Shown: one piece after another, positions 1-4,473 of the stretch
Layout of the letters: each line of letters starts with the position of its first letter
How positions within the stretch are numbered: the stretch's first letter is position 1
Assembly (NCBI GenBank): GCA_913773825.1
Contig: CAJYHH010001195.1
Span: 1 to 5,866, forward strand
Direction of reading: 5' to 3'
Length of the DNA: 5,866 bases
Origin: Candidatus Sericytochromatia bacterium
GTDB lineage: Bacteria; Cyanobacteriota; Sericytochromatia; UBA7694
Notes under the pieces: generated by a model
What the model was told of the DNA's origin: nothing
Seen by the model: only the letters and a program-made list of their open reading frames with translations
Databases searched by the model: none
Program-made: the position numbers and the translations under genes

Positions 1-432
1 ATGATCGATGACCCCATTGGGAATCTCGACGGAGCTCATACCGAGTACATAATTGCCTTCTTTGCCCCAAAGTTGCTGAAGACCCTCCAAATCATAGCGA
101 TAGCGTGCTCCCAGAATAATATCTTCAATGCCTGCAGCACCGCCGCCTTGGCCATCAAGAGGATTGATACTTGAGACCGGAGCAATGATGTTAAAGCCTA
201 GAGGAATATTCTTTATCGGATTGATGCCGAAGCTGAGCAGGCTTGTGGTCTCCTGGGTTCGATCTTTATCGCTGCCCGTCTGGCGGCTAAAAAGCTGAAA
301 GCTCATATAAGTATCTGCGCTGATCATCGTTGACGACTGAGGACCAAAGATCACTTCGTGATGCGCGAGCGCTGGGCTGGTCCAAAACAGTGAAAAAAGA
401 CTAACAATCAGACTGGTGCGTTTGAAATTCAT
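1..432 (-). CDS. Exported protein, probable outer-membrane beta-barrel (transporter-like), N-terminal part only
   Basis: The minus-strand frame is open for 144 codons from ATG at 432 and runs off the left edge, so the C-terminus is missing. The start is supported by GGAG about 8 nt upstream (CGGAGCTTGC before ATG). Residues 1-23 form a Sec signal peptide (MNFKRTS, a hydrophobic core, then SPALA) with likely cleavage before HHEVIFGP. The mature part alternates polar and hydrophobic residues, with short strand-like stretches such as ISADTYMSFQLF, LLSFGINPI and LGFNIIAPVS, a Gly-rich turn (DGQGGGAAG), then IEDIILGARYRYDL. That last pattern resembles the exported barrel proteins labelled 'transporter' or phenol-degradation MetA-like (PF13557 type). 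The family call is from memory and moderate, because only the first half is visible. The 283-bp gap and its own SD suggest it is transcribed separately from the lipoprotein gene upstream of it. It may still belong to the same regulon. Confidence 0.7.
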   Translation of the reverse strand, partial: MNFKRTSLIVSLFSLFWTSPALAHHEVIFGPQSSTMISADTYMSFQLFSRQTGSDKDRTQETTSLLSFGINPIKNIPLGFNIIAPVSSINPLDGQGGGAAGIEDIILGARYRYDLEGLQQLWGKEGNYVLGMSSVEIPNGVIDH

Positions 433-461
433 GCAAGCTCCGAAACTTAATGTGATTTTTT

Positions 462-480
462 ATCTTACTTTATGTAAGAT
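462..480. repeat. Perfect 7-bp inverted repeat in the leader of the barrel gene
   Basis: ATCTTAC (462-468) and GTAAGAT (474-480) are perfect inverted copies around a 5-nt spacer TTTAT. It lies about 30-48 nt upstream of the ATG at 432, so it would be in the leader mRNA of that gene or at its promoter. Read on the plus strand it is followed by five T, giving a weak terminator-like shape, but no plus-strand gene is known upstream. A role as protein-binding site or leader hairpin is inference. Confidence 0.4.
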
Positions 481-615
481 TTTTACAGGTTTTTAAAGCT
501 TAACTTAAGAATAAGAAATTGACTATCTATGAATTTATATTTCAATTAAAAATATTTTGAGATTGTCTATTTAAACTGATTATTTAAATTTTTTTTGAGT
601 CTATTAAATAGATAG

Positions 616-637
616 AGGTTAATTTGTAAGTTAACCT
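616..637. repeat. 7-bp inverted repeat AGGTTAA/TTAACCT
   Basis: AGGTTAA (616-622) and TTAACCT (631-637) are perfect inverted copies around an 8-nt spacer. It lies about 80-100 nt beyond the stop codon of the minus-strand lipoprotein, so it could be a weak 3'-end hairpin for that operon, but it lacks a T-tract in that direction. A binding site is an equal alternative. Confidence 0.35.
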
Positions 638-651
638 AACTGATTGTAAGT
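624..651. repeat. Direct repeat TTGTAAGT, two copies 20 bp apart
   Basis: TTGTAAGT occurs at 624-631 and 644-651. The 20-bp start-to-start distance is close to two helical turns, which would put both copies on the same face of the DNA, as in tandem operator half-sites. The AT-rich context makes chance recurrence possible, so this is a candidate regulatory element only. Confidence 0.3.
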
Positions 652-667
652 GAAAATAAATAAGGTT

Positions 668-687
668 CACTATTTGTGATTATGATG
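668..687. promoter_or_regulatory. Copy of the regulator-promoter block (candidate operator)
   Basis: The 20-bp block at 668-687 matches the block at 2567-2586 in the regulator promoter at 17 of 20 positions: CACWATTTGTGANNATGATG in both. The bases corresponding to the -10 and -35 elements of that promoter are not conserved here, so the shared part is the spacer block rather than a copied promoter. This fits a binding site, perhaps for the HTH protein. It lies about 235 bp upstream of the barrel gene. Confidence 0.35.
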
Positions 688-715
688 CGGTTGTGATTTA
701 AATGAGTGAACTCTA

Positions 716-1360
716 TTAATTGGGAGCGGCGAGATAAGGGAAGTCAGTTAATACTGGTTTATGGCGTGTTCCAAATGCATTTGGACCATCATAACTGACG
801 TTGTCTCCGCCTGGTCTGGCTCCTGTCAAACGCTGAAATTTTTTCAGACTGATATCAATAACATCATCTTTGATTAGGCGCCCTCCGATGCTCCGACCTT
901 TAGAGCTTTGATTGCTAAAAGAACTCCTCTGAGTGGTGTCAATGCGGAGGACATCTGGCAGAAGCTGACTTAGGCGTTCATTAACCAAGGCGCTTTTTTG
1001 CTCGCCATAGGCCTTAAGACCAAAGCTGGCTGCTGCTAACATGCTGTCGTCATCAGCGGGTTGAATCTGATTCCAATGGTTTTGCTGATTCTGGTCAAGA
1101 ATCAGCCCTTGATTGAGTAAAGGCTGGCCGAGCCTGTCAATTTGCTGATAGGCGTCTTGTAGCTTTAGGGTTTCACCTTTGCTACGCGGAGTGACCTTAA
1201 GGAGCTCTCCCTTGCTGCGAGGAGTGACCGACAGATGGTTAAAATCTAAGTCCATCGTTGTAGATTGTGATGAAAACTCTGCCTCAGGGAGATGAGTAAG
1301 AGAGCCTGCATTGCAGCCGGCTAGGACAATGAAGATGACAAGAACGGAATGTTTTTTCAT
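716..1360 (-). CDS. Lipoprotein resembling the DUF4331 C-terminal half (diverged paralog)
   Basis: This 214-residue protein starts with a lipoprotein signal peptide: MKKH, a hydrophobic core, and the lipobox VLAG|C with lipidated Cys16. A polar linker (17-70) carries an 11-residue tandem repeat. From about residue 75 it aligns with the plus-strand lipoprotein at 3711-4403: RLGxPxxNxGL near 77, LLPDVLRIDTT (133-143), GGRLIKDDVIDI (159-170), DNVSYDGPNA (186-195) and a near-identical ending DFPYLAAPN. The RLGxP, GGRxxxDDVxDI and FPYLAAP signatures are those I associate with the C-terminal part of DUF4331 proteins. The matching N-half is absent from this operon. Its ATG overlaps the regulator stop codon (ATGA) and has no strong SD, so translation is probably coupled to the regulator. 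The role is unknown: probably a periplasm-facing membrane-anchored protein, possibly an alternative partner for the N-half at 2955. Asn at position +2 leaves inner or outer membrane sorting open. Confidence 0.88.
   Translation of the reverse strand: MKKHSVLVIFIVLAGCNAGSLTHLPEAEFSSQSTTMDLDFNHLSVTPRSKGELLKVTPRSKGETLKLQDAYQQIDRLGQPLLNQGLILDQNQQNHWNQIQPADDDSMLAAASFGLKAYGEQKSALVNERLSQLLPDVLRIDTTQRSSFSNQSSKGRSIGGRLIKDDVIDISLKKFQRLTGARPGGDNVSYDGPNAFGTRHKPVLTDFPYLAAPN
1163..1228 (-). repeat. Internal 33-bp tandem duplication in the lipoprotein linker
   Basis: Residues 45-55 (VTPRSKGELLK) and 56-66 (VTPRSKGETLK) of the lipoprotein are adjacent copies differing at one residue. At DNA level the units (1196-1228 and 1163-1195) have diverged at synonymous positions, so the duplication is not recent and the peptide has been conserved. 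Basic residues in each unit are unusual for a simple spacer linker. Confidence 0.8.
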
Positions 1361-2553
1361 AGCTGACTCAGATTTATAAAAGCCTCAAAGGCTTGAGGTT
1401 GATGGTTAAAGATGACAGCAAAGTCGCGGCTGGCATCATGAGTGAATGTCTCGCGAACGACTTCAGGTGCATAGTCATAGGCTGTCTGTAGGGCTTTTAA
1501 AGCCTGGTTTATGAGACTTGAATCCGGTTTATGGCGAAAAGCAAGTGCAGCGCACACGGCTTGAATATAGGGTACAATCCAGGGCCCATCTGACTCGATT
1601 CTAAGCGTATCGAGCAGTAGGGTAGCTGCCTCAAAGTTGAGCTGTTTGGCATAAGCTAAGGCTAAAAAGGCCGCGCTTTCACGGATAACGTCGCTTTCAA
1701 GCTGACTACGCTTGTCGGGATGAGCCAGCACACGACGAAAACAGTCTGTACAGGCTTGCCAGTGAATGTCAGCCAGATGTCCTTCGAGTAAATCAGCTAA
1801 ATTGACATGGATACGGCCTGCTTCATCCAGTGCATAGATATTTTCAGGGACAACCTTAAGTGCCTTTTCAAAATAGCTCAGTGCCTGGCGGTATCGCTCA
1901 CGGGCTTGTTCACGCAGGGGTTCAGCCTGGTTTTGCGTCAAGGATTGGGATCTAAACAATACATGATCTGCCCAAAGATAATGCATCACCCCCAGATTAA
2001 TGATTACATCGACTAGGGTCAGGCCTTCGATTTGTTCGTCTGGGGTAAGATTGTAATCCTGTAAAGCAGCTGTCTGAAATAAAATGGCCTGTTCAAAAGA
2101 GCCTCGCGCTAACTCCAGATGGGCTAGTAAAGCCTTGAGTTGGACGGGTTTGATGAAAGTGCTAAAAGCAGCTTCGATTGCTTTTTCTGCACGCTGAAAA
2201 TTTTGATGGCGAATAAGTTTAAGGCAATATTGCAAAAAATCGCTAAACTCTCCTATTGGAGCCATAGCTTGTGCTGATCCTGCTGGATTTAAGCGAGTGG
2301 ATCCTGAATCCTGTACGGCAAAACCCGCCAGACGCATGAGTTCGTCACACAAATCATTTTCGCCAGGAGCTAGGCTTTCTGCCAGTCTGGCAACTACCTT
2401 GCGCGACGGTTGGCGAATGCCGTTTTCAACAAAAGAAACATATGACTTAGACAGCTTGCTGCTTTTGCTAAGACTGAGCTGTGACATATTGCGCTCCCTG
2501 CGCAAAGCCTGAATACGAAGCCCAAACTCTGAAGGTGAACATTCTATTTGCAT
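1357..2553 (-). CDS. XRE-family HTH regulator with TPR-like C-terminal domain
   Basis: Using the ATG at 2553, the protein has 398 residues. Residues about 10-68 form an XRE/Cro-C1 type helix-turn-helix: FGLRIQALRRERNMSQLSLS, then KSYVSFVENGIRQPS, the hallmark S-x-x-S/E-x-G-x-R-x-P-S pattern. From about 100 to the end it is almost wholly helical with TPR-like repeats, the clearest being ALSYFEKALKVVPENIYALD. The architecture (small DNA-binding domain plus long TPR array) resembles peptide-sensing RRNPP regulators, though those are known mainly from Firmicutes, and similarity in layout is not proof of ligand. A TTG start at 2571 would add six residues (MCILIP), but it lies upstream of the predicted transcription start, so ATG 2553 is preferred. 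It is the first gene of an operon with the lipoprotein (4-bp overlap). It probably regulates its own operon and perhaps the divergent DUF4331 operon. Confidence 0.88.
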   Translation of the reverse strand: MQIECSPSEFGLRIQALRRERNMSQLSLSKSSKLSKSYVSFVENGIRQPSRKVVARLAESLAPGENDLCDELMRLAGFAVQDSGSTRLNPAGSAQAMAPIGEFSDFLQYCLKLIRHQNFQRAEKAIEAAFSTFIKPVQLKALLAHLELARGSFEQAILFQTAALQDYNLTPDEQIEGLTLVDVIINLGVMHYLWADHVLFRSQSLTQNQAEPLREQARERYRQALSYFEKALKVVPENIYALDEAGRIHVNLADLLEGHLADIHWQACTDCFRRVLAHPDKRSQLESDVIRESAAFLALAYAKQLNFEAATLLLDTLRIESDGPWIVPYIQAVCAALAFRHKPDSSLINQALKALQTAYDYAPEVVRETFTHDASRDFAVIFNHQPQAFEAFINLSQL

Positions 2554-2560
2554 GGGAATT

Positions 2561-2589
2561 AGTATACACAATTTGTGAGAATGATGTAA
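2561..2589 (-). promoter_or_regulatory. Predicted sigma70-type promoter of the regulator operon, giving a leaderless mRNA
   Basis: Read on the minus strand, TTACAT (2589-2584, four of six matches to the -35 consensus) and TATACT (2566-2561, five of six to -10) are separated by exactly 17 bp. Only 7 nt, AATTCCC, separate the -10 from the ATG at 2553, so transcription should start at 2554 or at the A of the ATG itself. No Shine-Dalgarno sequence precedes either candidate start, which agrees with a leaderless transcript. Confidence 0.55.
2567..2577. promoter_or_regulatory. Palindrome CACAA-T-TTGTG inside the regulator promoter (candidate operator)
   Basis: A perfect 5-1-5 palindrome sits in the spacer directly beside the -10 element, where a bound repressor would block RNA polymerase. 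The size suits an XRE dimer, so autorepression by the HTH protein is a reasonable inference. The arrangement is not a CRP site, because the half-sites point in the opposite order (TCACA then TTGTG on the minus strand). Confidence 0.4.
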
Positions 2590-2602
2590 GTCATCGTTTA
2601 CC

Positions 2603-2618
2603 TATGTTCACTGACATA
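2603..2618. repeat. Inverted repeat TATGT-N6-ACATA
   Basis: TATGT (2603-2607) and ACATA (2614-2618) are perfect inverted copies around TCACTG. The site lies just upstream of the -35 of the regulator promoter, a typical place for an activator. Five-bp arms in AT-rich DNA can arise by chance. Confidence 0.25.
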
Positions 2619-2673
2619 AATTTAATGTAAAAACAAACCGATTTTTATTCTTGAAGACATAAGAATTATGAAG

Positions 2674-2712
2674 GCTTAAAATTGCGTGCTTATTTGTTCT
2701 AAGCTTAAAATT
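2674..2712. repeat. Direct repeat GCTTAAAATT, two copies 29 bp apart
   Basis: GCTTAAAATT occurs at 2674-2683 and 2703-2712. A related string, TAAGCTTTAAAAACCTGT, occurs in the upstream region of the barrel gene (minus strand, about 486-503), resembling TAAGCTTAAAATTTACCTGT at 2700-2719 when both are read toward their genes. A shared regulator of the two genes is possible but unproven. Confidence 0.3.
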
Positions 2713-2728
2713 TACCTGTGTGATTTGC

Positions 2729-2744
2729 TTGTAAACCTTTACAA
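2729..2744. promoter_or_regulatory. Palindrome TTGTAAA-CC-TTTACAA (candidate operator)
   Basis: Two perfect 7-bp inverted arms flank a 2-bp centre, giving a 16-bp dyad typical of a dimeric helix-turn-helix regulator site. It lies about 160 bp upstream of the weak DUF4331 -10 and about 140 bp upstream of the regulator -35, so it could serve either operon. Which protein binds it cannot be told from the sequence. Confidence 0.45.
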
Positions 2745-2831
2745 AACAATGAAAAATGTAACTTAATTTTATGACGATTTTGGCTTGTTTGTCCATTCCA
2801 CTAAATGTGGATTGGTGTTATGCTGGCTTTG

Positions 2832-2872
2832 TTGAATTGTTGAATTGTTGAATTGTTGATTATGTTGATTAG
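2832..2872. repeat. Tandem 8-bp repeat TTGAATTG (three perfect copies plus decayed copies)
   Basis: TTGAATTG is repeated head to tail at 2832-2839, 2840-2847 and 2848-2855, followed by TTGATTATG and TTGATTAG, which look like degenerate units. Each unit offers a TTGAAT or TTGATT that resembles a -35 element. The array ends about 35 bp before the candidate -10 of the DUF4331 operon, so copy-number change by slippage could shift promoter or operator spacing. Confidence 0.75.
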
Positions 2873-2906
2873 TTAATGTTTAAGAATTTGAATGCTTTAA
2901 CTGCTT

Positions 2907-2912
2907 TATAAA
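2907..2912 (+). promoter_or_regulatory. Weak -10 candidate for the DUF4331 operon
   Basis: TATAAA at 2907-2912 would give a transcript starting near 2919 and a leader of about 36 nt. No good -35 lies 16-18 bp upstream, so the promoter probably needs an activator, or it is not the real one. Confidence 0.25.
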
Positions 2913-2936
2913 GGCCGACATTGGCCCATCAATTGC

Positions 2937-2954
2937 GGGGAGGTTTAAGCCCCC
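2937..2954 (+). promoter_or_regulatory. Strong SD of the DUF4331 gene, possibly masked by a small hairpin
   Basis: GGGGAGG (2937-2943) is the ribosome binding site that fixes the ATG at 2955. GGGG (2937-2940) can pair with CCCC (2951-2954) directly before the start codon, leaving AGG in the loop. A 4-bp all-GC stem could moderate initiation. Its effect is inference. Confidence 0.45.
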
Positions 2955-3698
2955 ATGAAACGAAACAAGATTCTTGCCCTGGCATTGGGTGCCGCTTTGA
3001 CAGGAACGGCTATCGGAGCTGGATACGTGTTCGCTTCTGATCACGATGACGGTACCACCGATATGAAAACGCAGAACACCAATCTGACCGATCTGTATGT
3101 TTTTACAGAAAAAAGTCAGAATCCAAATGCGGCGGATAATAACCTGATTTTTATCATGAACAGCAATCCGCGCTCGCTGGCTCGTCAGCATTATTACTTT
3201 AACCAGAATGCTCGCTATGAGTTTCATGTCACGCGGGTAGCTAACAATGATGATGTTCCCACCGGTCAAGATGATGTGATGCTGCGTTTTGAATTTGGTG
3301 CGCCTGATATGAACAAGCGCCAAAATCTAACAATTACTGCGATTCGCGATGGGCAAACAATTAGCTCGACTACCACAACGGCTGGTCAACCTATCATGAC
3401 GACGGCTCTTGATGCTGCGCCCATCAATAATGAAGTGAGTCTGGGTGGACAGAACTTGACTGTCTTTGCCGGTCTGCGTGAAGATCCTTTCTTTTTTGAC
3501 GTGGAACAGTACTTTAGGGTACGTGACGCTGCAGCTAAAGGTGCTGCTGGTAGCGTGCTTTTCCGGAACCCTGGTGTGGACTTTACCGCTGGCTATAATG
3601 TGCTCTCAATTGTTGCACGGGTGCCGCGTAATTTCCTACAGGGAAGTGGTGCATCCACTTCGTTTGACGTCTGGGAAACCATTTCGGTTAAGCAGTAA
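2955..3698 (+). CDS. Exported DUF4331-family protein, N-terminal half
   Basis: The 247-residue protein has a Sec signal peptide (MKRNK, hydrophobic 6-26) with predicted cleavage after VFA (27|28), releasing SDHDDGTT. The mature start, an acidic SDHDDG stretch followed by NTNLTDLYVF (41-50), and the later GLREDPFFFD (173-182) are the signatures I associate with the N-terminal part of DUF4331 proteins. NNLIFIMNSNP (62-72), ARYEFHV and VMLRFEF suggest beta strands, and the C-terminus (NVLSIVARVPRNFL) ends where full-length family members continue into the second half. It is about half the length I expect for a complete family member, and the missing half is encoded next door with a 12-bp gap. 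The clustered Asp/His residues at the mature N-terminus could bind a metal, which is speculative. It is the first gene of the plus-strand operon, and the function of the family is unknown to me. Confidence 0.9.
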   Translation: MKRNKILALALGAALTGTAIGAGYVFASDHDDGTTDMKTQNTNLTDLYVFTEKSQNPNAADNNLIFIMNSNPRSLARQHYYFNQNARYEFHVTRVANNDDVPTGQDDVMLRFEFGAPDMNKRQNLTITAIRDGQTISSTTTTAGQPIMTTALDAAPINNEVSLGGQNLTVFAGLREDPFFFDVEQYFRVRDAAAKGAAGSVLFRNPGVDFTAGYNVLSIVARVPRNFLQGSGASTSFDVWETISVKQ

Positions 3699-3710
3699 GG
3701 AGCAACTAAT

Positions 3711-4403
3711 ATGAAAACCCTGAATAAAACTTTTCTGGCACTTACAGCTATTGGTTTGTTGCTGACAGGCTGCGACAAGCTACCTAATAATGGCGTCAAT
3801 ACTGGTTCTGGTGATCCGACAGTCGGGATGCCTAGTGCACAGCCAACCACTCCCGGTACTAATCCTTCTAGCCAGCCAACAGCTCCTGCCATGACCCCCA
3901 CACCAGTTCCGCAGTTTGTTCAAATGGAGCGTCTGGGTCGTCCTGCTATTAATGAAGGTTTGCTGATTACCAATGATTTGCTTAATACCTGGAATATGGT
4001 TCCGCCAGCAGCTGATGCGACGGCCGCTGCCAAGCCCATTGCTGATGAAGCAACGGTTGTTCTAAAAGCGCTTGGTAATAGCGATGCTCAGGTTGCGGCA
4101 CTGTTTAAAGCGCTGCTTCCAGACGTAATGCGTATCGATACGACCAAAAAGAGCGGTTATGTGGGCTCTGCCCCTGGTATGCTCGACAATGTCACCAAAG
4201 ACTTGCGCCCGGTGGGCGGTCGTATGATTAAAGATGACGTGATTGACGTTACCTTGCTTCTGGCTGTGCCCGGTGGCGGGCCGGAAGCAACGCCGATTGC
4301 CAACCTTGAGAGCGATAATGTCAGCTATGATGGTCCTAATGCAAATGGGACGAAACATAAACCTGTTCTCGACAGCTTTCCTTATCTGGCAGCTCCAAAC
4401 TGA
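3711..4403 (+). CDS. Lipoprotein carrying the DUF4331 C-terminal half
   Basis: The 230-residue protein begins with a lipoprotein signal peptide ending LLTG|C (Cys21). Residues 22-68 are a low-complexity Pro/Thr/Ser/Gly tether (for example TPGTNPSSQPTAPAMTPTP). The domain starts at about 70: ERLGRPAINEGL (73-84), LLPDVMRIDTT (135-145), GGRMIKDDVIDV (169-180), DNVSYDGPNA (202-211) and the ending DSFPYLAAPN. These fit the second half of DUF4331 and match the minus-strand lipoprotein at 716-1360. An SD AAGGAG (3697-3702) overlaps the stop region of the preceding gene, so the two are tightly linked. Asp at position +2 is an inner-membrane retention signal in E. coli Lol sorting, and if the rule holds here the protein stays on the periplasmic face of the inner membrane. 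I infer that it associates with the preceding N-half to rebuild one DUF4331 fold. Confidence 0.9.
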   Translation: MKTLNKTFLALTAIGLLLTGCDKLPNNGVNTGSGDPTVGMPSAQPTTPGTNPSSQPTAPAMTPTPVPQFVQMERLGRPAINEGLLITNDLLNTWNMVPPAADATAAAKPIADEATVVLKALGNSDAQVAALFKALLPDVMRIDTTKKSGYVGSAPGMLDNVTKDLRPVGGRMIKDDVIDVTLLLAVPGGGPEATPIANLESDNVSYDGPNANGTKHKPVLDSFPYLAAPN

Positions 4404-4428
4404 GTGGTCAGCTGAATTAAATTGAGTT

Positions 4429-4460
4429 GTAAGCGCCAGAGCCTAGCTTCTGGCGCTTAC
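4429..4460 (+). terminator. Perfect 12-bp hairpin between lipoprotein and TPR gene (attenuator or mRNA-stability element)
   Basis: GTAAGCGCCAGA (4429-4440) and TCTGGCGCTTAC (4449-4460) pair perfectly around an 8-nt loop. No T-tract follows, so it is not a standard intrinsic terminator. It ends only 13 nt before the ATG at 4474 and 4 nt before the SD (GAGG, 4465-4468). It could partly terminate transcription, protect the 3' end of the upstream two-gene message, or lower expression of the TPR gene relative to the DUF4331 pair. A mobile palindromic repeat is an alternative if copies exist elsewhere in the genome. Confidence 0.6.
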
Positions 4461-4473
4461 GCATGAGGATGTT

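Larger units (their letters stand above)
433..715. other. AT-rich intergenic region with several short repeats, no gene seen
   Basis: This 283-bp stretch lies between two minus-strand genes and is much more AT-rich than the flanking coding DNA. I see no credible small gene and no strong sigma70 promoter for the gene starting at 432. It does hold an inverted repeat in the leader of that gene (462-480), a second inverted repeat (616-637), TTGTAAGT twice at 20-bp spacing (624-651), TTGTGATT twice (674-681 and 691-698), and a 7-bp inverted pair GTTCACT/AGTGAAC (665-671 and 705-711) enclosing a block shared with the regulator promoter. No canonical GC-rich terminator follows the lipoprotein gene. 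Confidence 0.6.
2554..2954. other. Divergent control region between the regulator and DUF4331 operons
   Basis: This 401-bp AT-rich region separates the two divergent starts. From left to right it contains the regulator promoter and its palindrome (2561-2589), TATGT/ACATA inverted repeat (2603-2618), a 10-bp direct repeat (2674-2712), a 7-2-7 palindrome (2729-2744), a tandem 8-bp repeat (2832-2855 with decayed copies to about 2872), a weak -10 (2907-2912) and the SD of the DUF4331 gene. A 62-codon minus-strand frame (2608-2796) has no well-placed SD and low-complexity AT-driven composition, so I do not call it a gene. Confidence 0.6.

Noticed and set aside
1357..2571. Longer regulator starting at TTG 2571
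   Set aside because: The TTG lies upstream of the predicted -10 hexamer and has no SD, while the HTH domain is complete from the ATG at 2553.
2567..2580. CRP site in the regulator promoter
   Set aside because: The TGTGA/TCACA half-sites are in the wrong relative order and have a 1-bp spacer instead of 6 bp.
2608..2796. 62-codon minus-strand frame in the divergent intergenic region
   Set aside because: No properly spaced SD, composition driven by AT-rich DNA, and it overlaps operator-like repeats. It has no recognisable domain.
2922..2937. Sigma54-like element TGGC-N7-TTGC before the DUF4331 gene
   Set aside because: Spacing and core bases fit, but transcription would start near 2948, downstream of the GGGGAGG ribosome binding site, leaving the gene without its SD.
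2880..3323. 147-codon minus-strand frame antisense to the DUF4331 gene
   Set aside because: It lies opposite a gene with a clear signal peptide, SD and family motifs, and its translation shows no domain. It is a shadow frame.
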